64,000 nucleotides of DNA from CF-167 sp963695195 (GCA_963695195.1 CAVOGE010000007.1:1116001-1180000), one strand, 5' to 3'; numbered from the stretch's first letter, positions 17,227-25,684 are shown. Notes: generated by a model not told the origin, from the letters alone. Numbers and translations: made by a program.

Positions 17227-18639
17227 ATGGCCCGGCGATTCTGGCTCGCGGCGCTCGTCGCGGCGGCGATGCTCATCGGTCTCGTACCTGCAGCGCTCGC
17301 TTCACCCCCTCCGCTGCCTTCATCCATTGCCGCGGTCGGCGATTCCATCACCCAGGCGGCCAGCACCGGCGGCAGCCTCGGGACCGATTACCCGGCCAAC
17401 TCCTGGTCAACCGGCACGAACTCGACCGTGAACAGCCACTACCTGCGCCTCCTGGCGCTGAACTTGGGGATCTCCGGGAAGAATTACAACCGATCGGTCT
17501 CTGGTGCCAAGATGGCCGACCTGAACGGCCAGATGCAGACGGCGGCCGCGCTGCAGCCGGACTACCTGACCGTACTGATCGGCGGCAATGACCTGTGCAC
17601 CGATACGGCCGCGCAGATGACATCGGTCAGTGCCTTCCGGTCGCAGTTCGAGACCGCCATGGCCACGCTCGCATCCGGCTCACCGAACACCAACATCTAC
17701 CTGAGCAGCGTTCCGAACGTGTATCACCTGTGGGAGCTGTTCAAGGGGAACGGCTGGGCCCGATTCATCTGGTCGCTGGGCGGCGTCTGCCAGTCGCTGC
17801 TTGCCAACCCGACCTCCACCAACCAGACCGATGTCGCCCGTCGCGCGGCGGTCGCGCAGCGCAACCTCGACTACAACACGCAGCTCGAGCAGGTCTGCGC
17901 GCAGTACGTGCGATGCCTGTGGGACGGCAACATCGCCTACACAACGGTCTTCACCAGCTCCGACGTGAGCGGCGACTACTTCCACCCGTCGACCTCGGGC
18001 CAGGCCAAGCTCGCCGCCGTGAGCTGGGGCGCCGGCTACTGGGCGGGTGGCGCGCCTCCGCCGCCTCCGCCGACGAACCAGCCGCCCACCGCGAGCTTCA
18101 CCTATTCCTGCACCTACCTCGTCTGTGCGTTCGACGGCTCGACCTCGGCCGATTCCGATGGCAGCATCGCCTCGTACGCGTGGACCTTCGGGGGCGACGG
18201 GCCGGGGTCAGGTGTGACATCGAGCCACACATTCTCCGCGGCGGGCACCTACTCGGTGAGCCTGGTGGTGACCGATAACGGGGGCGCCACCGGGAGCACC
18301 TCGCAGTCCGTGGCCGTCTCGGCGCCGCCGGTCGCCCAGACGATGACGATCAGCGCCCTGGTCCCCAGCTCCGCCACCCGAAAGGGCGGGTGGACCGCCA
18401 CCGTCACGATCACCGTTCGCGATGGGTCCGGTGCCACGCTGAGCGGGGCAACGGTGACCGGCGCCTGGACGGGTGGCGCGGGCAGCAGCTGCGCGACCGG
18501 GAGCAGCGGCACCTGCTCCGTGTCGGTCAACGTCGGTCGGAAGGCGTCGTCCATCACCTTGACGGTGAGCAACGTGTCCAAGGCTGGATATACGTACGCG
18601 CCGGGGAGCTTGACCTCGGTCTCGGTGAACCGTCCGTAG
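17227..18639 (+). CDS. Secreted GDSL/SGNH-family hydrolase with PKD domain
   Basis: 470 residues. Signal peptide FWLAALVAAAMLIGLVPAALA, then the SGNH fold: block I AAVGDSITQAAS (nucleophile Ser in GDSI), block III VLIGGNDLC and block V DYFHPSTSGQAKLA with the catalytic Asp/His pair. A Pro-rich linker (PPPPPPTNQPP) leads to a PKD domain ending SHTFSAAGTYSVSLVVTDNGG, then a C-terminal Ig-like domain. Probably an exported esterase or carbohydrate deacetylase. Good Shine-Dalgarno GGAGGGATCTG just before the ATG. Divergent from the large surface-protein gene. Confidence 0.9.
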   Translation: MARRFWLAALVAAAMLIGLVPAALASPPPLPSSIAAVGDSITQAASTGGSLGTDYPANSWSTGTNSTVNSHYLRLLALNLGISGKNYNRSVSGAKMADLNGQMQTAAALQPDYLTVLIGGNDLCTDTAAQMTSVSAFRSQFETAMATLASGSPNTNIYLSSVPNVYHLWELFKGNGWARFIWSLGGVCQSLLANPTSTNQTDVARRAAVAQRNLDYNTQLEQVCAQYVRCLWDGNIAYTTVFTSSDVSGDYFHPSTSGQAKLAAVSWGAGYWAGGAPPPPPPTNQPPTASFTYSCTYLVCAFDGSTSADSDGSIASYAWTFGGDGPGSGVTSSHTFSAAGTYSVSLVVTDNGGATGSTSQSVAVSAPPVAQTMTISALVPSSATRKGGWTATVTITVRDGSGATLSGATVTGAWTGGAGSSCATGSSGTCSVSVNVGRKASSITLTVSNVSKAGYTYAPGSLTSVSVNRP

Positions 18640-18660
18640 CGGTGACGGTTACCCCCGGGC

Positions 18661-18864
18661 ATGGGTGACAATGCGCGCATGGGACTGAGACGCCTGCTCC
18701 TTCGGATTCCAGCGTTTCGGCCATTTGTCGAGCGCCGCTGGATCACCGACCCGGTCGAGCGCGACGTGCACAACGACATCGTGCGCGGACGCCTCGAGGC
18801 GCCCATGCAGAGCGAAGATCTGCCTGATCCGCACGACACGGCGGAGACGGAACCCCCGTCCTGA
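18661..18864 (+). CDS. Small hypothetical protein
   Basis: 67 residues, or 61 from a second ATG at 18679. Highly charged, with LRRLLLRIPAFRPFVERRW then DPVERDVHNDIVRGRLEAP and an acidic tail. No recognised domain. It precedes the DUF2652 gene by 34 bp on the same strand. Codon use is consistent with coding, but the short length leaves doubt. Confidence 0.45.
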   Translation: MGDNARMGLRRLLLRIPAFRPFVERRWITDPVERDVHNDIVRGRLEAPMQSEDLPDPHDTAETEPPS

Positions 18865-18898
18865 TCCCTTCGGCCGTCATCGGCGACAATGGCGGTTC

Positions 18899-19540
18899 AT
18901 GAGCCTCTTTTCCGGCCCGGCCACGAAACAGCGCGGTGCGCTGCTGCTCGCCGACATCTCCGGCTACACCAGCTTTCTGCAGGGCATCACCGACGCCCAC
19001 GCGGAGCTCATCGCCGAACCCGATGAGCCGGCCCCGGTCTACTCCCTGCTCTCGAGCCTGCTCGATACGATGGCCACCGCCATCGCGCCGTCGTTCGAGG
19101 TGGCGAAGTTCGAAGGCGACGCCATCTTTGCCGTCGCCCCGGACGGGCCGGAATCGGTCCATGGCGAATCGGTGATCGCCTGCCTGCGGGCCTGCTACGC
19201 CGCCTTCGGCGAGCGGCTGGCCGAGGGTCGCGCCGTGCTGACCTGCCAGTGCAACTCCTGCTCGCTGATAAGCGGGCTCGATCTCAAGTTCGTGCTCCAT
19301 CACGGCGACTACGTCCTGCAGCGCATCGTCGGGCGCGACGAGCTCGCCGGGCCGGCGGTGATCGTCGCCCATCGGCTGCTGAAGAACCATGCCAGCGACG
19401 TGATCGGACCGCGCCCCTACGCGCTACTCACCGACGCCGCCCTGGCGGCGCTTGACGTTCCCGCGTCGGAGATGCCCGTCCTGACCGAGACCTATGAGGG
19501 ACTGCCGCCGGTTCCAGGCCACCTGCTCGTCCTCAACTGA
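18899..19540 (+). CDS. DUF2652 family protein (cyclase-like fold)
   Basis: 213 residues from the ATG at 18899. The start RGALLLADISGYTSFL mimics the first metal-binding motif of class III nucleotide cyclases (xxDISGYT), and FEVAKFEGDAIFAV resembles the second (KxxGD). The C-terminal half (GRDELAGPAVIVAHRLLKN) resembles the substrate region, but the catalytic Asn-Arg pair is not clear. Family members are usually annotated DUF2652; cyclase activity is doubtful. Confidence 0.8.
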   Translation: MSLFSGPATKQRGALLLADISGYTSFLQGITDAHAELIAEPDEPAPVYSLLSSLLDTMATAIAPSFEVAKFEGDAIFAVAPDGPESVHGESVIACLRACYAAFGERLAEGRAVLTCQCNSCSLISGLDLKFVLHHGDYVLQRIVGRDELAGPAVIVAHRLLKNHASDVIGPRPYALLTDAALAALDVPASEMPVLTETYEGLPPVPGHLLVLN

Positions 19541-19631
19541 GACAGCCGACGAAGTTTGAGTCGCCCACCGCCTCTCGGTGCCCATACCCTGTGAATGCGC
19601 CGGACTGACTGGCGCAGGATGCGGAAGAGGC

Positions 19632-20209
19632 ATGGATACCGAACTCGTGGTACGAGCGCAGCGCGGTGACGAAGAGGCCTTCGCGAGCCTCGCCGTGGCC
19701 GCTGGTGATCGGCTCCATGCGGTGGCGCACAGGATCCTGCGCGACATCGACCTCGCCGAGGACGCGACGCAGCAGGCGCTGCTGAGCATCTGGCGAGACC
19801 TCCCGCAGCTTCGCGACCCGGCGCGCTTTGACGCCTGGTCGTATCGGCTCCTGGTGCGCGCCTGCTACGCCGAGGGGCGCCGTCACCGCCGCTCCGCGTC
19901 GAACCTCCGCCTCCTGCCGGCCGATGAGCCGATGGGCGCGGACGACACGAGCCTGGTCATTGATCGCGACCAGCTCGATCGCGGTTTCCGGCGGCTCTCC
20001 GTGGAAACATCGTGCGGTGGTGGTCCTGCACCACTACCTGAACCTACCCAGGCCGCTTTCACCAGGGTCCGGGCCAGGTCGACGAGCTCTGGGTCCTGAA
20101 CGTGAACGCTACGATCGTGATCATCGACGCGATGTACCGCCCAAGCACACCGGCCGAGCTCATAGACGAGCTGCGGGCCATCGCCCAATCGGCCACCTTC
20201 GCCTGGTAG
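19632..20209 (+). pseudogene. Chimeric remnant of an ECF sigma factor gene fused to its membrane partner's 3' end
   Basis: 19632-20007 encodes sigma-70 region 2 (MDTELVVRAQRGDEEAF ... AEDATQQALLSIWRDL), closely matching the sigma gene at 21232. At 20005-20007 an extra A breaks the frame; removing it restores VEHRAVVVLHHYLNLP of region 4. Right after that, at about 20050, the sequence switches to FHQGPGQVDELWVLNVN ... LIDELRAIAQSATFAW, which matches the C-terminus of the sigma partner at 23354-24250 (YSQGPGAIDEVYVLDVDG ... ELRGIIESATFALP). An internal deletion has therefore joined the two genes of a former cassette. A hairpin terminator follows. Confidence 0.8.
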
Positions 20210-20284
20210 ACGGCCCCATCTGGCCAAACGTCAGCATCCGCAACAAGGTGACCGGCGGCAACTGATCCGGCCGGTACCGCGTCT

Positions 20285-20319
20285 GGCCCGCCCGTCCCCT
20301 GTGACGGGCGGGCCTCTTT
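20285..20319 (+). terminator. Rho-independent-type terminator after sigma remnant
   Basis: Perfect 12-bp stem GGCCCGCCCGTC (20285-20296) and GACGGGCGGGCC (20303-20314) with a 6-nt loop, followed by TCTTT. Similar GC-rich hairpins end the next two sigma cassettes. Confidence 0.8.
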
Positions 20320-20359
20320 GTGCACGGGTCATTCACCGGAAGTCGCGCCGCCCGCGCCG

Positions 20360-20401
20360 CATGGTACGTACGGCTGCTCCGCTCGCTAGTGTGCTACCAT
20401 G
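20360..20401. promoter_or_regulatory. Possible antitoxin operator/promoter
   Basis: CATGGTA (20360-20366) and TACCATG (20395-20401) form a perfect 7-bp inverted repeat just upstream of the antitoxin start, around TAGTGT-like -10 sequence. Phd/YefM antitoxins usually repress their own operon from such palindromes. Weak evidence by itself. Confidence 0.35.
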
Positions 20402-20407
20402 TGCGTC

Positions 20408-20701
20408 ATGGCTGAACCCGTGCGCCGAGTGGGGATCCGCGAACTGCGCCAGAACCTATCGGTCTATCTCAAGCGCATCCAGGAGGATGGGCAGCCGTAC
20501 GAGGTGACCGAGCATGGCCACGCGGTGGCGCGCCTGACGCCCTTGCCGAACGAGCCGATGTCGCCCTGGGATCAGCTGGTGGCTGACGGCCAGGTCGCAC
20601 TGGCCACGGGCGACCTTCTTAACGTCGAGCCGCTGGCCCCGAGAGCGGGCGTGTCGCTGACCGAGACGCTGCTGCGGATGCGTGACGAGGAGCCGTGGTA
20701 G
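20408..20701 (+). CDS. Phd/YefM-type antitoxin
   Basis: 97 residues from the ATG at 20408 (an ATG at 20399 adds three). VGIRELRQNLSVYLKRIQEDGQPYEV followed by EHGHAVARLTPL is the prevent-host-death fold, which binds operator DNA. The C-terminal part (SLTETLLRMRDEEPW) is the toxin-neutralising tail. The stop overlaps the toxin gene by 7 bp. Its job is to neutralise the PIN toxin downstream and autoregulate. Confidence 0.9.
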   Translation: MAEPVRRVGIRELRQNLSVYLKRIQEDGQPYEVTEHGHAVARLTPLPNEPMSPWDQLVADGQVALATGDLLNVEPLAPRAGVSLTETLLRMRDEEPW

Positions 20702-21096
20702 GCGACAGGCCCTGTTACCTCGACGCTTCCGCCGTGGTCAAGCTGATCATCGCCGAGCCGGAAACCGACGCGCTGCGGTCGTTCCTTGCGCGGGCCGGGA
20801 GTCCCGTTTCGAGTCGACTGACCGCAGTCGAGGTGACGCGCGCCCTGGCGCGTGTCGGGGTTGGCGTGGGTGGCGCGGATGAGCGAGTCCTGGCCGGCAT
20901 CCACCAGGTTGCCATCAGTGACCCGATCCTGACGGCCGCCGCCCGGGCGAATCCGGCAACCCTGCGGACGCTGGACGCCATCCACCTGGCCACTGCGCTC
21001 GCGGCCGGGCCAGACCTTGCTGTGCTGGTCAGCTATGACCGGCGACTCACCGAGGCTGCGGCGGCGGCCGGCATCCCCACCGCCAGCCCAGCCTGA
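20695..21096 (+). CDS. vapC: VapC-type PIN-domain toxin
   Basis: 133 residues. PIN-domain acidic residues are visible: YLDASAVVKLI (first Asp), TAVEVTRAL (Glu), LDAIHLATAL (Asp) and VSYDRRLTEAA (last Asp). PIN toxins are Mg-dependent RNases, commonly cutting tRNA or rRNA. GTG start at 20695 overlaps the antitoxin stop. The pair sits between the sigma remnant and the next sigma cassette, so it may mark a past insertion or deletion. Confidence 0.92.
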   Translation: MVGDRPCYLDASAVVKLIIAEPETDALRSFLARAGSPVSSRLTAVEVTRALARVGVGVGGADERVLAGIHQVAISDPILTAAARANPATLRTLDAIHLATALAAGPDLAVLVSYDRRLTEAAAAAGIPTASPA

Positions 21097-21114
21097 CGGG
21101 CCCAACCGGCCAGG

Positions 21115-21134
21115 ATTGAACCGATAGGCCGCCC
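21115..21134 (+). promoter_or_regulatory. Conserved motif upstream of ECF sigma cassette 2
   Basis: ATTGAACCGATAGGCCGCCC here and ATTGAACCGTTAGGCTGCCC at 22720-22739 agree at 18 of 20 bases, and each lies about 85-120 bp upstream of a sigma gene. A shared autoregulatory promoter or an operator are possibilities; the lack of a clear -35/-10 match keeps confidence low. Confidence 0.4.
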
Positions 21135-21231
21135 CCAGACTCGCCCCGGCGACGGCCACTTCCCAAGTCAGCGGCTATGCAGATTGCGCGTCGCGAAATG
21201 AAGGAATCGAGGTCGTCTCCGCCCATACCGT

Positions 21232-21786
21232 ATGAGCATGGATACCGATCTCGTGAAACGAGCACAGCACGGAGACAGCGATGCCTTCACGAGCCTCGCC
21301 GCGGGACTCGCTGATCGGTTCCTTGCGACCTCGAACCGGATTCTCGGGGACCTGAACCTCGCCGAGGACGCGACCCAGCAGGCGCTGGTGAGCATCTGGC
21401 GAGACCTTCCCCAGCTGCGCGACCCGGCCCGCTTCGAGGCCTGGTCGTATCGGCTTCTCGTGCGCGCCTGCTACGCCGAGGGCCACCGATCGCGCCTCTG
21501 GGCGCCGAATCTTCGTCTGCTGCCGGTTGACGAACCGATGGCGGCCGATCACGCCAACTCGATCATCGACAGGGACCAGCTCGAACGAGGCTTTCGGCGG
21601 GTGTCGCTGAAGCACCGGCTGGTGCTGGTCCTGCACCACTACCTTGACCTGCCACCCGACCAGATCGCCGAGGCACTCGGCATCCCGGTCGGGACGGTCG
21701 CATCTCGATTGCATTACGCGCTGCGGGCGATGCGCACGGCGATCGACGCCGACGCTGCCCCGACGTCGCGGGAGGTTGCGCAATGA
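21232..21786 (+). CDS. ECF-type RNA polymerase sigma factor (cassette 2)
   Basis: 184 residues. Region 2 is MDTDLVKRAQHGDSDAF ... LNLAEDATQQALVSIW with RDPARFEAWSYRLLVRACY. Region 4 is LKHRLVLVLHHYLDLPPDQIAEALGIPVGTVASRLHYALRAM, a complete helix-turn-helix. ATG at 21232 or 21238. The stop overlaps the ATG of the membrane partner gene, the usual sigma/anti-sigma arrangement. Its first 120 residues closely match the sigma remnant at 19632, so the cassettes are duplicates. Confidence 0.92.
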   Translation: MSMDTDLVKRAQHGDSDAFTSLAAGLADRFLATSNRILGDLNLAEDATQQALVSIWRDLPQLRDPARFEAWSYRLLVRACYAEGHRSRLWAPNLRLLPVDEPMAADHANSIIDRDQLERGFRRVSLKHRLVLVLHHYLDLPPDQIAEALGIPVGTVASRLHYALRAMRTAIDADAAPTSREVAQ

Positions 21787-22478
21787 GCACTGAACACGAC
21801 GTCGCGCGCTCACTCCGGTCGTGGCTGAGGGAGAACCGGCACGAAGACGCGAACCGCGTCCTGGACGCCGTCCTCACCGAGGTCGACGCGACCCCACAGC
21901 GCCCAGCCGGATGGCTGGCGCGGAGGATTCCACTGATGAAGAACACGTTCCGAATTGCCCTGGCGGCCGTTGCCGTCGTGGTTGTCGCGATCATCGGGTA
22001 CCAGTTCCTGCCCAGCTCCGGCACCGGCGGCCCGGTGGCGACGCCGACCCCGACACCGACGCCGACAGTGCTCGCCGTTGGAAGCTTCACCTCGCACGGC
22101 GCACAGATCGAACTCGATGCGACTGGAGAAGGCTCGAACGTGACGGGTTCGATGACCGCCGTCGATGAGGGCGGCGACAAGCCGGGCAGCTTCACGGTCG
22201 ATCTTGCGTGCACCCGAACGACCGACAGCGGGCTGACCATGATCGGCGGACTGGTCACCGACTCGACGAATTACGACGACTGGGCGCCGGTGGGAAGCTA
22301 CGTCGCGATCGTCCTCCAGCGGGGATCGCCAGTGAAGGCGTTTCTCCACTCCGAGGCCCCGGACCCGCTCCGTGCCAGCTGCCCGGCGTTCCTCGAGGGC
22401 ATCCCCGATGAGGGGGAGCCAGGATTTGAGTCGAGCTATCTGGAGCCGATCGAAGGAACCATCGAGCTCCGACCGTAG
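21783..22478 (+). CDS. Single-pass membrane partner of ECF sigma (putative anti-sigma), cassette 2
   Basis: 231 residues. A cytoplasmic N-terminus of about 55 residues (DVARSLRSWLRENRHEDANRV) is followed by one membrane segment (RIALAAVAVVVVAIIGYQFL), a Thr-Pro linker and an extracellular beta-rich domain with two cysteines. The position and 4-bp overlap with the sigma gene suggest an anti-sigma factor. The zinc motif HxxxCxxC is absent, so sigma binding is inferred only from context. Confidence 0.7.
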   Translation: MSTEHDVARSLRSWLRENRHEDANRVLDAVLTEVDATPQRPAGWLARRIPLMKNTFRIALAAVAVVVVAIIGYQFLPSSGTGGPVATPTPTPTPTVLAVGSFTSHGAQIELDATGEGSNVTGSMTAVDEGGDKPGSFTVDLACTRTTDSGLTMIGGLVTDSTNYDDWAPVGSYVAIVLQRGSPVKAFLHSEAPDPLRASCPAFLEGIPDEGEPGFESSYLEPIEGTIELRP

Positions 22479-22521
22479 CCAGTCCCGTAGCGAACTCCCT
22501 GAACGATCCCATCCAAGACCC

Positions 22522-22555
22522 ACACGAGGGCGGCCCGGACCGGCCGCCCTCGTGT
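22522..22555 (+). terminator. Terminator after cassette 2
   Basis: Perfect 14-bp stem ACACGAGGGCGGCC (22522-22535) and GGCCGCCCTCGTGT (22542-22555) with a 6-nt loop, followed by TTCG. A further small hairpin lies at about 22584-22602. Confidence 0.8.
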
Positions 22556-22647
22556 TTCGTACGCTCTGCGGAATGCGACTCATGGCGGGCTGGCAGCCCG
22601 CCCGCACCAACTCCCTCGTCCACGATGCGATGCCTGCGGGGCTCCTG

Positions 22648-22676
22648 CGCGGGCGGCCGCGACCGGGCCGCCCGCG
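22648..22676 (+). terminator. Second terminator-like hairpin between cassettes 2 and 3
   Basis: 11-bp perfect stem CGCGGGCGGCC / GGCCGCCCGCG. It resembles the terminator after cassette 3 (24269-24304), so it may be what remains of a further lost cassette. Confidence 0.5.
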
Positions 22677-22719
22677 AGTCTTGCCTGAGGAGCTTCGGCC
22701 CTTCACATCTCGGCCCCAG

Positions 22720-22739
22720 ATTGAACCGTTAGGCTGCCC
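22720..22739 (+). promoter_or_regulatory. Conserved motif upstream of ECF sigma cassette 3
   Basis: ATTGAACCGTTAGGCTGCCC; see the matching site at 21115-21134. It lies 67 bp before the sigma-gene start codon chosen here. Confidence 0.4.
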
Positions 22740-22805
22740 ACACACTCTGTAGTCCGATCGCGTTCAGATCGGACGCGACGAGACACATCGGCCTTGGAGG
22801 GATGG

Positions 22806-23357
22806 GTGCACGCGGACCTGGTGGGCCAGGCACAGCGAGGCGATCGAGAGGCCTTCGACGCCCTCGCCCGCATGGCCGGCGACCGGTGCATGGCGATCGC
22901 GTTCCGAATTCTGCGCGACTTCGACCTTGCTGACGACGCCGTCCAGACCGCGCTGCTGACCGCATGGACCGAGATTCGCGCCCTGCGGAACCCCGATCGC
23001 TTCGAGCCGTGGCTGCACCGGATCCTGACCAACGCCTGCTATGCCGAGGCCAGGCATCGCACGCGCTGGACGGCGGGCATCCGGCTTCTTCCGGTCGAGC
23101 CCCTGCACGAGCCCGACCCCTACCTGACCGTGGACGACCGCGACCTGCTCGAACGGGCCTTCCGGAGGCTCACCGTCGAGCAGCGCGCGGTGCTCGTCTA
23201 TCACCACTACCTCGGGCTACCACTGCCCGAGGTGGCGGATCGTATCGGTATCCCGCTCGGGACCGTCAAGTCCCGCATGCACCACGCCAAACGGGCGCTC
23301 CAGGCCAGCCTCGCGGCTGATGCCCGGGCGTCGTCATCCCAGGAGCGAATGGCATGA
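22806..23357 (+). CDS. ECF-type RNA polymerase sigma factor (cassette 3)
   Basis: 183 residues from the GTG at 22806, chosen because TTGGAGGGA (22794-22802) is then its Shine-Dalgarno and the alignment VHADLVGQAQRGDREAF matches the other cassettes; a TTG at 22794 would consume that site. Region 2 (FDLADDAVQTALLTAWTEI) and region 4 (LTVEQRAVLVYHHYLGLPLPEVADRIGIPLGTVKSRMHHAKRAL) are complete. The stop overlaps the partner ATG (ATGA). Confidence 0.92.
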   Translation: MHADLVGQAQRGDREAFDALARMAGDRCMAIAFRILRDFDLADDAVQTALLTAWTEIRALRNPDRFEPWLHRILTNACYAEARHRTRWTAGIRLLPVEPLHEPDPYLTVDDRDLLERAFRRLTVEQRAVLVYHHYLGLPLPEVADRIGIPLGTVKSRMHHAKRALQASLAADARASSSQERMA

Positions 23358-24250
23358 GCGCGCGCAAAGACCTCGACCGGCTGATCCAGTCCTTCCTCGC
23401 GGAGGGTCCGCTGGAGCTGCCCGACCCGTCGTACGACGAGGTGCGCGATCGCATGGAACAGAAGAGACAGCGGGCCGTCATCGGTCCGTGGAGGACACCA
23501 GACGTGAGCAAGTTCGTGAAGATGGGCCTGGCGGCGGCGGCCGTGGTGGTCATCGCCGTCGTCGGCTACAACCTTTTGCCTGGCTCACCGGCGCCGGGCG
23601 GTGAACCGAGCGCGACGCCGATGCCGACGGCCACGCCAACGCCGTCGGCATCGGAGGCGGCCGGCCTGCCGGTCGGTAGCTCGCACGTCCTGTTGGACGA
23701 AGGCGTGACGATGACAGTCACGATTCCGGCCACCGGCTGGGACGGGGAAGTTCGCGGTGGCATCCTTGTCAAGAACGACAACGTCGACGCACCGGACGGT
23801 GCGGGGATGATCGTGTTCACCGGCCCCCTGTACGTGTACGGGGACGCCTGCCAGTGGTCGACGACCCAGGCGGACACCCCGGCCACCACGGTGGAGGAGC
23901 TCATCGCCGCCCTGGCGGCGCAGTCGCCACGCAATGCTTCGGAACCGATGGATATCACGGTCGGCGGCTATGCCGGCAAGGAGATCACCCTCTACGTGCC
24001 GGAGGACGCGGCGTACAGCGCTGGCGCGTTCACCAACTGCGACCAGGGCTACTTCGGCAGCTGGGGGGGTCCCGCCGAACCGACTCCCTACCGATACTCC
24101 CAGGGCCCGGGGGCGATCGACGAGGTGTATGTCCTGGACGTGGACGGCGTCCTGATGGTGGTCGACACCCAGTACTACGCCGGCACCCCGGATGCGGCCG
24201 TCGACGAGCTGCGGGGCATCATCGAGTCGGCCACGTTCGCGTTGCCGTAA
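23354..24250 (+). CDS. Single-pass membrane partner of ECF sigma (putative anti-sigma), cassette 3
   Basis: 298 residues. Cytoplasmic part of about 55 residues (DLDRLIQSFLAEGPLELPDPSYDEVRDRM), a membrane segment (KMGLAAAAVVVIAVVGYNLL), a Thr-Pro linker, then an extracellular domain of about 190 residues with two cysteines (DACQW, TNCDQGYFG). Its C-terminus YSQGPGAIDEVYVLDVDG is the piece retained in the 20.1-kb chimera. The position indicates an anti-sigma factor, with no zinc motif. A strong terminator follows. Confidence 0.7.
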   Translation: MSARKDLDRLIQSFLAEGPLELPDPSYDEVRDRMEQKRQRAVIGPWRTPDVSKFVKMGLAAAAVVVIAVVGYNLLPGSPAPGGEPSATPMPTATPTPSASEAAGLPVGSSHVLLDEGVTMTVTIPATGWDGEVRGGILVKNDNVDAPDGAGMIVFTGPLYVYGDACQWSTTQADTPATTVEELIAALAAQSPRNASEPMDITVGGYAGKEITLYVPEDAAYSAGAFTNCDQGYFGSWGGPAEPTPYRYSQGPGAIDEVYVLDVDGVLMVVDTQYYAGTPDAAVDELRGIIESATFALP

Positions 24251-24268
24251 CCCGATTTCGAGCAGACC

Positions 24269-24304
24269 GATGCGCGGGCGGCCCAGATGGGCCGCCCGCG
24301 CATC
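24269..24304 (+). terminator. Terminator after cassette 3
   Basis: A perfect 16-bp stem (GATGCGCGGGCGGCCC, 24269-24284, and its complement 24289-24304) with a 4-nt AGAT loop. It is followed by CCCCC rather than T-rich DNA. Confidence 0.7.
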
Positions 24305-24325
24305 TCCCCCAGCAGGAGCTCCCCA

Positions 24326-25684
24326 GTGACCGTCCTTGGCACCTCCCGGTTCGTCGCACTTGTCGTCCTGACCGCGGTTACCGGCTGCGCCCCGAGTTCC
24401 TCGTCGTCCCCGTCGTCCCCGCCGTCGTCGGCAACGGGTCCCTCCGCCACGGAAACCCACGCAGGGTCGTTCGTCATCGTCGGCCGGATTGTGACCATGG
24501 CCGAGCCGGCTATCGCCGAAGCCCTGCTCATCGAAGACGGGACGGTGACCGCGGTCGGCACCCGGGCCGAGGTGCTGGCGCTCGCCGGCGACCGGGTGCC
24601 GGTCATGGACATCGGCTCCAATGTCGCGTATCCCGGATTCATCGACGCTCATTCCCACTGGATCGGAGATCGCGAGTACTACGACGGGGGCTCGGCCGCC
24701 GAAGCCATGCAGGCGGCGCTTTCACGCGGCTGGACCTCCATCGCCGAGCTGTGGGTGAACCAGGAGAGGCTTGCGGAGCTGAATGCGCTCGCCGCGGAGC
24801 GGGCGCTTGCGTTGCGGGTTGATGCCTACCTGGCGCTCAACGAGCCGGCACCCAGCGGACAGCATCTGGGCGACTGGTACACGACGCTCGAGCCCGGCCT
24901 GGTGACCGACAGGCTGCGCGTGCAGGGCGTGAAGATCACCCTGGACAACGGCTGGGGCACGATCTTCCATTGGCAGCCGGATGAACTGATCGAGACCATT
25001 GGGCGGGCGAACGAGGCCGGATGGCAGGTGGCTATCCACACCGTGAGCACCGAGGCCCACGAGATGGTCCTTTCCGCGTACGAGGCGGCGCTGGGCGCCA
25101 GCGGGCCAAACCCGCTCCACCACCGCATCGACCACGCCACCCAGGTGACCGATGACCAGCTGGCCCGGATGGTGGCCCTCGACCTGGCGACGGTCATCCA
25201 CCTCGACGGTGCGGCGGCCGATTGGGTGCTGGAGGCGGACTACCTTGCCAACCTGGCGGAGGACACGGCGTGGCTGGCTCGCTGGCGAGACTTCGTGGAT
25301 GCCGGCCTGCACGTGGCGGCGGCGGTGGACGCGCCGTGGATCTTCCCGGACTTCACACTGACCGATGACATCGGCCGGCCCATGGACCAGATCGCCGGCG
25401 GCATGGACAGCCGGGGCCGGTCGAACCCCGACACCCCGGAATGGGTTCTCGCTCAACTGCTTACCGCCGAACAGGGCCTGCGGGCCGTCACCCTCGACGC
25501 GGCGTGGGCACTCGGCGATGAGGCCTATCGAGGTCACCTCGCCCCAGGCACGTATGCCGATATCACCATCCTCAGCGGCAACGTATTGACCGCCTCGCCC
25601 GACGAGATCCGGCAGATGACCGTGCTGGCCACGATCGTCGGCGGGGTCACCGAGTACTGCGCGCTCGCCGAGGTGTGTCCCTAA
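24326..25684 (+). CDS. Lipoprotein amidohydrolase (Amidohydrolase_3-like)
   Basis: 452 residues from the GTG at 24326, which has AGGAGCT as Shine-Dalgarno. The N-terminus FVALVVLTAVTGCAPSSSS is a lipoprotein signal with lipobox VTGC, so the enzyme should be anchored outside the membrane. The metal-binding HxH lies in YPGFIDAHSHW; later WQVAIHTVSTEAH, HHRIDHATQV and ALGDEAYRGHLAPGTYADITIL are typical of YtcJ/N-acyl-amino-acid amidohydrolases. Substrate unknown. Confidence 0.85.
   Translation: MTVLGTSRFVALVVLTAVTGCAPSSSSSPSSPPSSATGPSATETHAGSFVIVGRIVTMAEPAIAEALLIEDGTVTAVGTRAEVLALAGDRVPVMDIGSNVAYPGFIDAHSHWIGDREYYDGGSAAEAMQAALSRGWTSIAELWVNQERLAELNALAAERALALRVDAYLALNEPAPSGQHLGDWYTTLEPGLVTDRLRVQGVKITLDNGWGTIFHWQPDELIETIGRANEAGWQVAIHTVSTEAHEMVLSAYEAALGASGPNPLHHRIDHATQVTDDQLARMVALDLATVIHLDGAAADWVLEADYLANLAEDTAWLARWRDFVDAGLHVAAAVDAPWIFPDFTLTDDIGRPMDQIAGGMDSRGRSNPDTPEWVLAQLLTAEQGLRAVTLDAAWALGDEAYRGHLAPGTYADITILSGNVLTASPDEIRQMTVLATIVGGVTEYCALAEVCP

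Noticed and set aside
24287..24325. Upstream extension of the amidohydrolase start
   Set aside because: It would lie inside the terminator hairpin; the GTG at 24326 has a Shine-Dalgarno and gives a proper lipoprotein signal.
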